DNA of 64,000 nucleotides from Ovoidimarina sp963698645. Lineage in GTDB: Bacteria > Pseudomonadota > Alphaproteobacteria > Rhodobacterales > Rhodobacteraceae. Made by a program: the position numbers and the translations under genes. Shown one piece after another: positions 17,250-27,294 of the stretch. The stretch spans positions 1,057,313 to 1,121,312 of the forward strand of contig CAVORP010000007.1 in NCBI GenBank assembly GCA_963698645.1. Direction: 5' to 3'. How positions within the stretch are numbered: position 1 is the stretch's first letter; each line of letters opens with the position of its first letter. The notes beneath the pieces are model-generated. The model saw only the letters and a program-made list of their open reading frames with translations. It was not told the origin of the DNA and did no database searches.

Positions 17250-18055
17250 ATGATCCCCGCGCCGCCGCAGGACAAGGATTTTCCGTGGTGGCTGGTCGTG
17301 GCGTGCGCCATCGGCGGCCTATCTGACCTATCGGGTGGTGGCCGACGACATCTATCGCGCAGGTGCTGAGCACCCTGTCGCGCGGTATCGGGATCACGAT
17401 CTTCGTCACGCTGGTGGGGTTCTTCTCGGCCTCGGTTCTGGGGCTGTTGCTGGCGGTCGCATCGACCGTCGCGATTTCTGGTGCTGCGCCAGATCGCCCG
17501 GTTCTACATCGAGATCGTCCGGGGCGTCCCGATCATCGTGCTTCTGCTCTACGTGGCCTTTGTCTTTGCGCCCGCCTTGGTCGCCGCGTGGAACTGGATT
17601 GCGGAGGCATTGGACTGGAGCCGGTCCGCACACGGGATTTCACGCTTCTCTGGCGGGCGATCCTTGCGCTGACCATCGGCTATTCGGCTTTCATCGCCGA
17701 GGTGTTCCGCGCGGGCCTCCAATCGATCGACAAGGGCCAGATCGAGGCGGCGAACGCTCTTGGTCTGTCGCCTTGGCTGCGGTTCCGGCTGATCGTCTTT
17801 CCACAGGCGTTCCGGGTCATTCTGCCGCCCTTAGGCAATGATTTCATCGCGATGGTGAAGGATTCGAGCCTTGTGTCGGTTCTTGGCGTTTTCGACGTGA
17901 CGCAGGCGGGCAAGGTCACGGCTGCCGGGAACTTTCGCTATTTCGAGACCTATAACGTGGTGGCGCTGATCTATCTGATGATCACGATTTCGCTGTCGCT
18001 CGTCCTGCGGCGGCTGGAGCGGCGGATGCGGGAAAGACCGGGATCAGAGCACTGA
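17250..18055 (+). CDS. Amino-acid-type ABC transporter permease, several frameshifts
   Basis: Inner-membrane permease of the HisM/GlnP family. Recognisable segments come from different frames: SRGIGITIFVTLVGFFSASV (TM1 and start of the transporter domain), RFYIEIVRGVPIIVLLLYVA, ILALTIGYSAFIAEVFRAGL, the EAA loop EAANALGLSPWLRFRLIVFP, and a C-terminal VVALIYLMITISLSLVLRRL. At least four single-base indels (about 17310-17330, 17355, 17475 and 17620) are needed to join them into about 268 residues. The start is uncertain: ATG 17250 or ATG 17226, the latter inside the hairpin. No cognate ATPase follows; an M3 peptidase does. Confidence 0.82.
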
Positions 18056-18127
18056 ATCGCCGGATGGACCGGTCCGGTACTGGCATTCCCCGGACCGGCG
18101 ACCTAGTTCTTTCGAAAGGAGACTTCG

Positions 18128-20162
18128 ATGACAAACCCGCTGCTTTCGGACTGGACCACCCCCTTTGGCATCGCGCCCTTCGACCGGATCGCGGATGCGG
18201 ATTTCGAGCCGGCGTTCGATGCCGCTCTGGATGCGGCGCGGGCAGCGGTTGCCGCGATTGCCGAAAACCCGGAGCCACCGAGTTTCGCCAATACGATCGA
18301 GGCGCTGGAGCTGGCTGACGCAGGTCTGGGCCGGGTGCTGAGCACGTTCTATACGCTTGCGGGCACCGATACGAATGACGCGCGGAACGCGCTGATGCGG
18401 AAGTTTTCGCCGCGGCTTGCCGCCTATGGTTCTGAAATATCGCAGAACCGGCCGCTGTTCGACCGGATTGAAGCCCTGTGGGAAGGTCGCGCATCGGCCG
18501 GTCTGACGGCAGAGCAGGAGCGGGTTCTTTACCTGACGCGGCTGAGCTTCGTACGGTCGGGCGCGGCGCTGGAGGGCGACGCGCGGGACAGGCTCGCGGA
18601 GGTCACCGAGCGACTGGCGGTTCTGGGAACGGACTTTTCGCAGAACCTTCTGAAAGACGAAGCGGACTGGTTCATGGAACTGGCTCCGGAGGACATCGAA
18701 GGCCTGCCCGGCTTCCTTGTGGACGCGGCGCAAGCGGCGGGCAAGGAAAAGGGTGTCGATGGACCGGTCATCACGCTGTCCCGTTCGCTTGTGGTGCCGT
18801 TCCTGCAATTCTCACCGCGCCGCGATCTGCGCGAGAAGGCCTATGAGGCCTGGACGTCGCGGGGCGCGAACGGGGGCGAAACCGACAACCGCGCCATCGC
18901 CGCCGAGATCCTTGCCCTGCGCGAAGAAAGGGCAAAGCTTCTGGGGTATGAGAGTTTCGCCGAGCTACAAGCTGGAAACGTCGATGGCCAGCACGCCGGA
19001 CGCGGTGCGCGATCTTCTGATGCGGGTCTGGCAACCGGCCAAGGCCGCGCGCGGATGCCGATGCCGCGAAGCTGGAAGAGATGATGCGCGACGACGGGCA
19101 TCAACGACGATCTCGCGCCATGGGACTGGCGCTATTATTCCGAGAAACGGCGCAAGGCCGAGCATGATCTGGATGAGGCGGAGCTGAAGCCGTACCTGCA
19201 GCTTGACCGGATGATCGAAGCCGCGTTTTCCTGTGCCAACCGGTTGTTCGGGCTGGAGTTTTCTCCTGCCGAAGCCACCGCTGCACCACCCCGATGCGCG
19301 GGCATGGGACGTGACCCGCGACGGACGGCACATGGCCCTGTTCGTGGGCGATTACTTTGCCCGCGGCTCCAAACGGTCGGGCGCATGGTGCTCGGCCATG
19401 CGGTCGCAGAAGAAGCTGGCAGGCGATACGCGTCCGATCGTGCTCAACGTCTGCAATTTCGCCAAGCCCGCGCCGGGCGCAGCGGCACTGTCTGTCCTAT
19501 GACGACGCGCGGACCCTGTTCCACGAGTTCGGCCATGCGCTTGCATCAGATGCTGTCGGATGTGACCTATGAGTCGATCTCGGGCACGTCGGTTGTGCGC
19601 GATTTCGTCGAATTGCCATCACAGCTTTACGAACACTGGCTTGAAGTGCCGGAGGTTCTGTCGGAATTCGCCACCCACGCCGAAACCGGCGCCCCGATGC
19701 CCAAGGACCTTCTGGACCGGCTTCTGGCGGCAGGCGACCTATGACATGGGGTTCCAGACCGTCGAATACGTGGCCTCTGCCCTTGTGGATCTTGCGTTTC
19801 ACGAGGGTCCCGCGCCGGCTGATCCGATGGTGAGGCAGGCCGAGGTTCTGGCCGAAATTGGGATGCCGCGCGCGATCCGGATGCGGCATGCGACACCGCA
19901 TTTCGCCCATGTGTTCTCGGGCGACGGGTATTCGGCCGGGTACTACAGCTACATGTGGTCAGAGGTCATGGATGCCGATGCGTTTCAGGCCTTCGAGGAA
20001 GCCGGCGGCGCCGTTTGATCCGGCCATGGCGGAGAAGCTTGAAAAGCACATCCTCGTCTGTTGGTGGGTCCGAAGAGGCAGAGGCGCTTTATACAGCGTT
20101 CCGGGGACGGATGCCGGGGCCCGAGGCGCTGTTGAAAGGGCAGGGGGCTAGCCGCGGCCTGA
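18128..20162 (+). CDS. M3 family metallopeptidase (oligopeptidase A / Dcp-like), many frameshifts
   Basis: A thimet-oligopeptidase-family zinc peptidase of about 677 residues that degrades short peptides in the cytoplasm. The first 280 residues are continuous (NPLLSDWTTPFGIAPFDRI; FSPRLAAYGSEISQNRPLFD). Further parts alternate frames: DDLAPWDWRYYSEKRRKAEH, HMALFVGDYFARGSKRSGAW, the zinc motif HEFGH at about 19522-19536 in DDARTLFHEFGHALHQMLSD, ESISGTSVVRDFVELPSQLY and FSGDGYSAGYYSYMWSEVMD. At least eight indels are needed, clustered after 18960. All catalytic elements survive, so the gene is probably intact in the organism. The ATG at 18128 follows AAAGGAGA. Confidence 0.85.
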
Positions 20163-20172
20163 GGTGCGGCGG

Positions 20173-20672
20173 CTATTCCCGGATTTCGTCGGGAAGGACG
20201 CCCCAGAGTGCGTCCTTCGAGGCCCAGCCGCGCTCGCCTCCGGCACTGATCCGGCACCAGTCGCGATTGCATTCGCCGAGCCGCGCGATGACGCCCGCTT
20301 CGGCGCGGGCGTTCACGGGGCGCCTGCTTCGGGCCTCATCAGAAGGGCGGTCATGTCTTCTTTCACGATCACCGTGCGGGCACCCGACAGAAGCGAATAG
20401 TGCATCCAGCCGCCTGCGCCCTCCTGATCCTGGACGCGGCGCCAATGGCCGAACTCGTCAGTGATCTGCAAGGGCATGGCAGAGCGCTGGAAGACCCAGT
20501 CGATCCGGTGGCTGAGCGAGGGTCCGCGACGGACGTTTCCTTCGGGCGCCTTGAGCGAGACGAACCGCGGAAGCGGCAGGTTCGTGACCGATCCGACCCC
20601 GTCTGCTGCAATTGAAGACTGCGGCAGAGACACCGCCATAAACACCGATAGCGCTATCGCCCAGATCCGCAT
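20173..20672 (-). CDS. Exported SH3-domain protein, one frameshift
   Basis: A small secreted protein with bacterial SH3 repeats. The signal peptide runs from the ATG at 20672 (RIWAIALSVFMAVSLPQSSI, cleavage near AA/D). The first SH3-like unit is PRFVSLKAPEGNVRRGPSLS with RVQDQEGAGGWMHYSLLSGA. The second is NARAEAGVIARLGECNRDWC with GGERGWASKDALWG, which lies in another frame; one missing base near 20320 explains this. The total is about 166 residues. It is divergent from the hydroxyacid dehydrogenase gene, a frequent Rhodobacterales neighbour. The role is unknown; cell-wall binding is typical of the fold. Confidence 0.8.
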
Positions 20673-20799
20673 GTTACGAGATCGCCTGTTGTTCACTGCC
20701 GTTATCTGTCGGGGCATGTGTTCAATGGCTTGTGCCTTGCCCCGTTCCTTGACACTTTGCCAGAAGCTGAGCGCGAAGTGAAGAAGTCGGAGGCAGGAG

Positions 20800-21787
20800 A
20801 TGGCTGGCAAGCCGCTGAGTGTTGTCGTCACGCGACGGTTGCCCGAACCGGTGGAGACCCGGCTCAAGGAACTGTTCAATGTCAGCCTTCGGGGCGATGA
20901 CAGCAAGATGACCCGGGACGAGCTTGCCGTGGCCATGAAGGGTGCGGATGTGCTGGTGCCCTGTGTGACCGATACGATCGACGCGGCGCTTCTGGCGCAG
21001 GCTGGATCGCAATTGAAGCTGATCGCGAATTACGGCGCTGGCGTCGATCATATCGACGTGCAGTCTGCGCGGCAGCGGGGGATCCTTGTGTCGAACACGC
21101 CCGGCGTCGTCACCGAGGATACGGCGGATATGACGATGGCCCTGATCCTCGCCGTGATCCGGCGGATACCCGAGGGGCTTTCCGTAATGCAATCAGGGAC
21201 TTGGGATGGCTGGGCGCCGACGGCCTATATGGGTGGCCGGGTTGGCGGGCGCCGTCTTGGGCATTCTGGGCATGGGTCGGATCGGGCAGGCCGTGGCACG
21301 CCGCGCGGCGGCGTTCGGCATGCAGATCCACTATCACAACCGACGCCGGCTGCGGCCCGAGATCGAGGAAGAGTTGCAGGCCACCTATTGGGAGAGCCTT
21401 GACCAGATGGTACGGCGGGTGGATGTCATTTCGATTAACTGCCCGCACACGCCGTCGACCTTCCATCTGATGAACGCGAGGCGGCTGAAACTGCTGAAGC
21501 CCGACGCGGTGATCGTGAACACTTCGCGGGGTGAAGTCATTGATGAGAATGCATTAACCCGGATGCTGCGCGCCGGCGAAATCGCCGGAGCAGGACTTGA
21601 TGTGTTTGAGCATGGGCATGAGATCAATCCGCGGCTGCGGGAATTGCCGAATGTCGTGCTTCTGCCCCATATGGGATCGGCCACGGTCGAGGGGCGGATC
21701 GAGATGGGCGAGAAAGTCATCATAAATATCAAGACCTTCGACGATGGCCACCGGCCTCCGGACCTTGTCGTGCCGTCGATGCTCTAG
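20800..21787 (+). CDS. D-2-hydroxyacid dehydrogenase (glyoxylate/hydroxypyruvate reductase-like), one frameshift
   Basis: NAD(P)-dependent D-isomer 2-hydroxyacid dehydrogenase of about 328 residues. The N-terminal catalytic part has KLIANYGAGVDHIDVQSARQ and VSNTPGVVTEDTADMTMALI. The Rossmann part has VLGILGMGRIGQAVARRAAA, VIVNTSRGEVIDENAL and the catalytic histidine region VVLLPHMGSATVEGR. An extra G near 21240 separates the two parts; removing it joins them. Glyoxylate or hydroxypyruvate is the probable substrate by family, but this is not proven. The AGGAG before ATG 20800 is a good ribosome-binding site. Confidence 0.88.
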
Positions 21788-21788
21788 G

Positions 21789-21851
21789 GGTTTCCGCCCG
21801 GAATATCGCGATGTGTATTCGATGCGGAAACCATGCGGAAACCATACACAT
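21789..21851. repeat. Inverted repeat enclosing a tandem 11-base duplication, between convergent genes
   Basis: GGTTTCCGC (21789-21797) can pair with either of two GCGGAAACC copies (21824-21832 and 21835-21843). These copies belong to a perfect tandem duplication of ATGCGGAAACC at 21822-21843. Flanking them, ATGTGTAT (21811-21818) is complementary to ATACACAT (21844-21851). The element lies between the stops of the dehydrogenase and htpX genes, so a bidirectional terminator with alternative pairings is plausible, though no T-run is present. Confidence 0.5.
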
Positions 21852-21883
21852 TCCCTAGCGTAAACTTGGAGCCAGTGGCCCGA

Positions 21884-22753
21884 TCAGCTCCACGGACCAC
21901 GGCGCGCCGTTGCCCGGCCGACACCCGCCATCTCGCGCAGTTTCGCCACGCGGTTCTCGGTCGACGGGTGGGTCGAGAAGAGCCTGTCATGGGAATGGGC
22001 GTGGAGCGGGTTGATGATGAACATATGCGCCGTCGCGGGGTTACGCTCGGCCGAGGCATTGTCGATCCGGGCCGCGAAACCGGCGATCTTTTCCAATGCC
22101 GCGGCAAGCCAGAGCGGCTGGCCGCAGATTTCCGCGCCGATGCGGTCGGCCTCGTATTCGCGGGTCCGGGAAATCGCCATCTGGACGACGCTGGCCGCGA
22201 TCGGTGCAAGGATCAGGGTCGCCAGAAGCCCGATGATGCCCATCCCGTTGTCACGCCGACCGCGAAACATGAAGGCGAAGTTCGCGAGCATCCCGAGGGC
22301 ACCGGCGAGCGTTGCGGTGATCGTCATCAGGAGCGTGTCGCGGTTCCTGATATGCGCCAGTTCATGGGCCATGACCGCCGCCACCTCTTCCCGGCTGAGC
22401 CGCCGCAGCAGCCCTGTCGTCGCGGCAACTGCGGCATTGGCGGGGCTGCGCCCGGTGGCGAAGGCATTGGGTTGATCGCTGTCGATCAAATAGACCGATG
22501 GGACCGGCATTCCGGCACCCCGGGCCAGATCCTCGATCATGCCGACCAGTTCGGGTTCGCCGGCGCGGGTCACGATGCGGGCATTGTGCATACGCAGCAC
22601 CATCTTGTCCGACGACCACCACGCGAAGAAGTTCATCCCCGCCGCGATGACAAGGGCTATGAGCATGCCGTTTTGGCCGCCGATCAGAAGTCCGGCGGCG
22701 CCAAAAAGTGCCGTCATCGCGGCAAGCAGGATTCCGGTTTTCAAAAGTGCCAT
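21884..22753 (-). CDS. htpX: Membrane-bound zinc metalloprotease HtpX
   Basis: HtpX is an M48 inner-membrane protease that removes damaged membrane proteins under envelope or heat stress. The 289-residue product has two N-terminal hydrophobic segments (LLKTGILLAAMTALFGAAGL and GMLIALVIAAGMNFFAWW). The zinc motif is in AVMAHELAHIRNRDTLL, further membrane segments follow, and the third ligand is in REYEADRIGAEICGQP. The ATG at 22753 follows AAGGGGG. No frameshift was seen. It is convergent with the hydroxyacid dehydrogenase gene and downstream of the PAS protein gene on the same strand. Confidence 0.94.
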   Translation of the reverse strand: MALLKTGILLAAMTALFGAAGLLIGGQNGMLIALVIAAGMNFFAWWSSDKMVLRMHNARIVTRAGEPELVGMIEDLARGAGMPVPSVYLIDSDQPNAFATGRSPANAAVAATTGLLRRLSREEVAAVMAHELAHIRNRDTLLMTITATLAGALGMLANFAFMFRGRRDNGMGIIGLLATLILAPIAASVVQMAISRTREYEADRIGAEICGQPLWLAAALEKIAGFAARIDNASAERNPATAHMFIINPLHAHSHDRLFSTHPSTENRVAKLREMAGVGRATARRGPWS

Positions 22754-22814
22754 TGCGCCCCCTTTCGATCGACCCCACGGATATGGGGGATCTGCGGGTC
22801 TTCGCAAGATGGCG

Positions 22815-23546
22815 TCAGGCCGGGAGAGGCTCGATCCGGGTGGGAATGGTCTCGGTCACATCATGCATGTAGATCATCACCGCGCATCCGCCGCTGGCAT
22901 CCGGAAGCTCGACCGGTTTCATCTGGCAGCGGTATACCCGGTCGGTTCCCTCCCTGTCAGAGCCGGAATGGTAGTATTCCTGCGGCTCGCCGTTGGCACA
23001 GGCGTCTATATGTTGCTTGGCGCGGGCCAGAAAGCGCGATTGCCCGATCATGTCTGCCAGATGAACGCCGATCATGCGGGCCGGGCGTGTCCCGTAGAAA
23101 TCGGCATTGGGCCGACTTGTCGCGATATACCTGTAGTCCGCATCGATCAGGGAGACACGCTCGCGGGAGCGGCGGACATAGCCGATGATCCCCAGCGTCA
23201 GGTCCGGGTCGCGCAGAATCGGGGCCCTTGGCTGTAGTCCCGCGCCATTGCGTTCGGCCACGGGGGGCGGGTGGTAGGAGGAACTGTCACACAGCGCCAG
23301 CGCGATGTTGAGATCACGCCCATCCACCGTAAGCCCCGGCCGGGTGATCGCCCGGTTGAGGAAGAAGAACACCTTGTCTTTCGCTTCGCGGGAATCCGTG
23401 GGGGTGTATTGCTCGATCTTCTCAAGCATGTCGGCGCAACCGCGCAGGAAGCGGACCCTGTCGCGCGTCGATCCGTCCACAGCCATGGATCTGGTCAGTG
23501 CCGTCTCCAGCAGAAAATATTCCGATATGAGCGAGTCCAGTACCAC
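22815..23546 (-). CDS. PAS-domain protein without output domain
   Basis: A 243-residue soluble protein. Residues 1-90 are helical and charged (ISEYFLLETALTRSMAVDGS). Residues about 130-235 look like a PAS sensor: SLIDADYRYIATSRPNADFY, RMIGVHLADMIGQSRFLARA, EEYYHSG-like and CAVMIYMHDVTE at the end. No kinase, GGDEF or DNA-binding domain follows, so any signal must go through partners. I do not recognise a specific family. It is divergent from the FAD/GcvT dehydrogenase gene and upstream of htpX. Confidence 0.7.
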   Translation of the reverse strand: MVLDSLISEYFLLETALTRSMAVDGSTRDRVRFLRGCADMLEKIEQYTPTDSREAKDKVFFFLNRAITRPGLTVDGRDLNIALALCDSSSYHPPPVAERNGAGLQPRAPILRDPDLTLGIIGYVRRSRERVSLIDADYRYIATSRPNADFYGTRPARMIGVHLADMIGQSRFLARAKQHIDACANGEPQEYYHSGSDREGTDRVYRCQMKPVELPDASGGCAVMIYMHDVTETIPTRIEPLPA

Positions 23547-23578
23547 CGGTGATCAAAGCCTTGAAACAATGAGTTGAA

Positions 23579-23596
23579 TTGTGGATTTTTCCACAA
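23579..23596. repeat. Perfect inverted repeat TTGTGGA-TTTT-TCCACAA in a divergent intergenic region
   Basis: Seven-base arms TTGTGGA and TCCACAA flank TTTT, 33 bases upstream of the PAS gene start and within the 240-base divergent region (23547-23786) that must hold promoters for both flanking genes. Each arm includes a near match to the DnaA box TTATCCACA. It could be a dimeric operator, a weak terminator or a DnaA site; sequence alone does not decide. Confidence 0.45.
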
Positions 23597-23786
23597 CTTA
23601 ACCGGTCTTTTGGGCTTGGCAACCGAAACCGCAGCGTGCGCCGGTGCCGTTTCCTGCAGAATAGGCGCTCTGACTGTTTTTTGTGCAATCCGAGACGTCG
23701 CATTCGCGCAACGGACGGTCGGCAAGACATCGCATGTCGATGCGGATTAAGACAGAATGCGCGCGATGGGGCACGGAGAGTCAGCC

Positions 23787-26292
23787 ATGAAAACACATGT
23801 CAAAGCGTTGGTCGTCGGTGGCGGAGCGGTGGGGACCTCGATCGCCTACCATCTGGCCAGGGCCGGGTGGTCGGATGTCATGCTTCTGGAGCGGGACGAG
23901 TTGACCAGTGGCAGCACATGGCATGCGGCGGGGCTTCTGCCCTATTTCAACATGTCCTATGCCACCACGCATATCCACGACTACTCGATCCGGTTCTACA
24001 AGACACTGGAGGAAGAGACCGGGCTGAACGCGGGGTTCGCCGTTGTGGGGAACCTGCGCATGGCGCAGACGGACGAGCGCATGGACGAGTATATGCTCTA
24101 TGCCACCACGGCCGAGACCTGTGGCGTGCCGTTCACCTTCATGACGCCGGAGGAGATCAAGGCGAAGTGGCCGCTGATCCGCACCGACGATCTCAAGGGG
24201 GCGCTGTACCACCAGACGGACGGCTATATTAACCCCGCGGATGTGACCATGGCGATGGCCAAGGGCGCCCGTCAGCGGGGTGTGATGATCGAGCGGAAGT
24301 GGCAGGCGGATGCGTTTCACTGGACCGGCGAGGCGTGGGAGGTTACCGCGACGAAGATGGTCGAGAAGGGTGGCAACCTTGTGCCGTCCGAAGAGCAGAT
24401 CGTGATCACGGCCGAGCATGTGGTGACGGCGTCGGGCAACCATGCGCAGCGGACCGCGCGGATGCTGGGGATCAAGATCCCGGCGATCCCGGTCGAGCAC
24501 CAGTTCATCGTGATGGAGCAGGACCCGGAACTGGTGAAGTTCCGGGCCGCGGGCAATCCGGAACATCCGGTGATCCGGGATGCGGATGCGCAATCCTATG
24601 TGCGAGAGGAGCGGGGTGGCTGGATCCTTGGCGTCTATGAGCAGGGCGCGCCAGCGCGGTTCGAATACGGGGTGCCCGACAGTTTCCGCGCCGATCTGTT
24701 CCCGCTGGATCTGGAGCGGATCGAAGCGCAGTACATGGCGATGATCCACCGGGTCCCGTCCTGCGAGGAGTTGGGTCTGAAGGACGATTTCAACGGCCCG
24801 ATCTGTTATACGCCCGATGGCAACCCGCTGGTGGGACCGGCGCCGGGTCTGCGGAACATGTGGCTGGCGGAAGGGTTTTCCTTCGGGATCACCGCCGCCG
24901 GGGGCACAGGGTATTACCTTGCGCAGCTGATGGTGGAGGGCGAGGCCGAGATCGACATGGCGAGCCTTGACCCCAAGCGTTACGGCGACTGGATGACCAC
25001 CGAATATGCGGCGCGGAAGAACGAGGAATGCTATAGCCACGTCTATATCCTGCACCATCCAGACGAGGAGCGGCCGGCCTGCCGCCCGCTGCGCACGGCG
25101 CCCGCCTATGACCGGCAGAAGGCGGCGGGGGCGCAGTTCGGGCAGGTGAACGGCTGGGAGCGGCCGAATTACTATGGGCCGAAGGATGCGCCCGAGAGCT
25201 TCGACCATGACGCGCGGAGTTTCCGGCGCGGGGCGTGGTGGGGCTATGCGAAAGCCGAGGCCGAGGCGATCCGGGGGGCGTGGGCCTGATCGATGCGAGC
25301 GCGTTCACCAAGCATCTGGTGCGGGGGCCGGGGGCCACGGCGTTCCTCGATCACTTTACCTGCAACAAGCTGCCCAAGGTCGGGCGGATCAACCTGACCT
25401 ATGCGCTGACCGCCCATGGGACGACGCGGACCGAATACACCATCGTGCGGCTGGCCGAGGATGCGTATTACTGTGTTTCCGCAGGGGCATGGACGGCCTA
25501 TGACGCGGATTTCCTGCGCAAGTCGGCCGAGGATTTCATGGCGGCGGGCGGCGGATGGGTCGATATCCACGATGTCACCACGCAATGGGGCGTCTATGCC
25601 ATCGCCGGGCCGAAATCGCGTGATGTGCTGGCCGATCTGGTGAAGGATGCCGATCCGGCGACGGTGCTTGGCAACAAGCGGTTCCCGTGGCTTTCGTGCC
25701 GCGAGATCGAGCTGGGCATGTGCCCGGTGCGCGCGATCCGGGTGGCCTATACGGGCGAGCTGGGCTGGGAGTTGCACCATCCGATCGAGATGGGGCGGTA
25801 CTTGTGGGATCAGCTTGTCGCGGCGGGCGAGACACACGGGATGACACTGGTGGGTGCGCGGGCGCAGAACTGGCTTCGGCAGGAGAAGAGCTATCGCGCC
25901 TTCGGCACCGAACTGGGTCGCGACGCGACGCCGCTTGAGGCGGGGCTGGACCGGTTCGTGGATCTCGGAAAAGGAGTTCCACGGCAAGGCAGGCCATGCT
26001 GGACACCGGCATCCGATCGAAATGCGTGACGCTTCTGGTGGACGGGCCGAACGATGCCGACCCGTGGGGCCGCGAGGCGCTTTATGCGGGCGACCGGCGG
26101 GTGGGGCGTCTGACCTCGGGCGGTTATTCGGTGCATTTCGGGCAGTCGATCGGGATGGGCTATGTCAGCCCCGACATGGCCGAGGTGGGCACCGAATTGC
26201 AGGTCCGGATGCAGAACCGGCTTTGGCCCGCACGGGTCGTCGAGGACAGCCCCTATGATCCGGAGAACAAGGTGATCCGGGTGGATGGCTGA
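23787..26292 (+). CDS. FAD-dependent dehydrogenase with C-terminal GcvT domain (dimethylglycine/sarcosine dehydrogenase-like), three indels
   Basis: A two-domain enzyme of about 835 residues. The N-terminal DAO domain begins VKALVVGGGAVGTSIAYHLA with LTSGSTWHAAGLLPYFNMSY, where the W-H-A-A region is typical of covalent-flavin DMGDH/sarcosine dehydrogenases. It ends with FSFGITAAGGTGYYLAQLM. The C-terminal part is an aminomethyltransferase-like folate domain (GLIDASAFTKHLVRGPGA; VRAIRVAYTGELGWELHHPI; GYVSPDMAEVGTELQVRMQN). Indels near 25280, 25973 and 25990 break the frame. The reaction is oxidative demethylation of methylated glycines with tetrahydrofolate as acceptor, inferred from family; the exact substrate is unknown. 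The ATG at 23787 follows GGAGAG. Confidence 0.85.
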
Positions 26293-26655
26293 AGCCCTTG
26301 TTCGGGCGGGAGAAATCCGGCCCGACATATCGCCGCCGCAATCCCGATCAGGCCCGAAACAATGCGGGGCCCGACTGTCCGACTGTCCCGCGGCTTTCAG
26401 CCGATTCGGCGGAAGATCGCCCATAGGTTGTGGATAACAGCGGAGAGTCTGGAAGGTTGCGGCAGATTTTGCGACACTTCCGAGGCTACGTACGATTTAT
26501 TAACTATTTGATAGTAAATGTAAAATTCTACGGAATCGAGAGAGTTGGGGAGGGTTTCAAGCTGCCCGCTTGTGACCACCTGTTTACCAAAATCATGCCA
26601 TATTCCGCGCGAAGTCTGAGTGCGTGGGGATGACGTCCGGGGAGTGGACCGACAA
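26293..26655. other. Intergenic region with DnaA-box match and AT-rich tract
   Basis: No gene is supported in these 363 bases. A perfect DnaA box (TGTGGATAA, that is TTATCCACA on the minus strand) lies at 26429-26437. About 60 bases later an AT-rich tract runs from about 26495 to 26545, unusual in this GC-rich sequence and probably containing the promoter for the Hint-domain gene. The pairing GCCC/GGGC just after the preceding stop is too weak to call a terminator. Confidence 0.5.
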
Positions 26656-27294
26656 ATGACCGTGATGACACCGATTTCTGGTGGGAAACAGCAACGCACC
26701 GCATCGACCGGTCTGTCCGGATCCGCAAGTCTGCGAACGCCCTGCGGCGCGCGCCGGGTCGAGAACCTGCGTCCCGGCGATCTTGTCGTGACCCGCGACA
26801 ACGGATTGCAGCCGGTGCGCATGGTCTGGACCCGGACGGTGACCGCGGCCGAAATCGCCGCCGACCCCTCGCTTGCCCCGGTGCGGCTCAAGCCGCGCGC
26901 GATCGGGCCGATGATGCCGCAGCGCGACCTGATCGTCGCCGCGGGCCACGGATTCTCGTGCCGGGCTGGCGACTTGCGGATTTGCCGGACACGGACTGCT
27001 GCCTGATCGCCGCGCGCGATATCGCGGATGCGTCGGACGTGGCCTTTCGTCGACCGGACGGGCGGCGACATGATTTATTACAACGTGGTGTTCGACGCCC
27101 ATCAGGTGTTCTGCGCCAACGGTCTTCCGGTGGAGAGCTATCTGCCCAGCCGGGCGGCGCTGCCGCAACTCGACGAGACGGTGCGCTGTGACCTTGCCGC
27201 GCTGTTCGCGGTCGAGGAGTCCGATGGACCCGCCTTTCCCGCGCCGCGCTATGCCGCGCCACCCAGCAAGGACTATCGTCCCGAGCTTGTCTGA
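26656..27294 (+). CDS. Hint-domain protein (Hint_2 type), two frameshifts
   Basis: Contains the Hint (hedgehog/intein-like) domain widespread in Rhodobacterales. Recognisable parts are ARRVENLRPGDLVVTRDNGL with PVRMVWTRTVTAAEIAA, then MPQRDLIVAAGHGILVPGWR and the late block YYNVVFDAHQVFCANGLPVE and SYLPSRAALPQLDE. Frames change near 26955 and 27065. The protein is about 212 residues. It lacks the large RTX/calcium-binding part that some Hint proteins carry. No host protein for splicing is evident, so its role is unknown. Its 3' end overlaps the convergent DAO gene by 22 bases. Confidence 0.78.
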
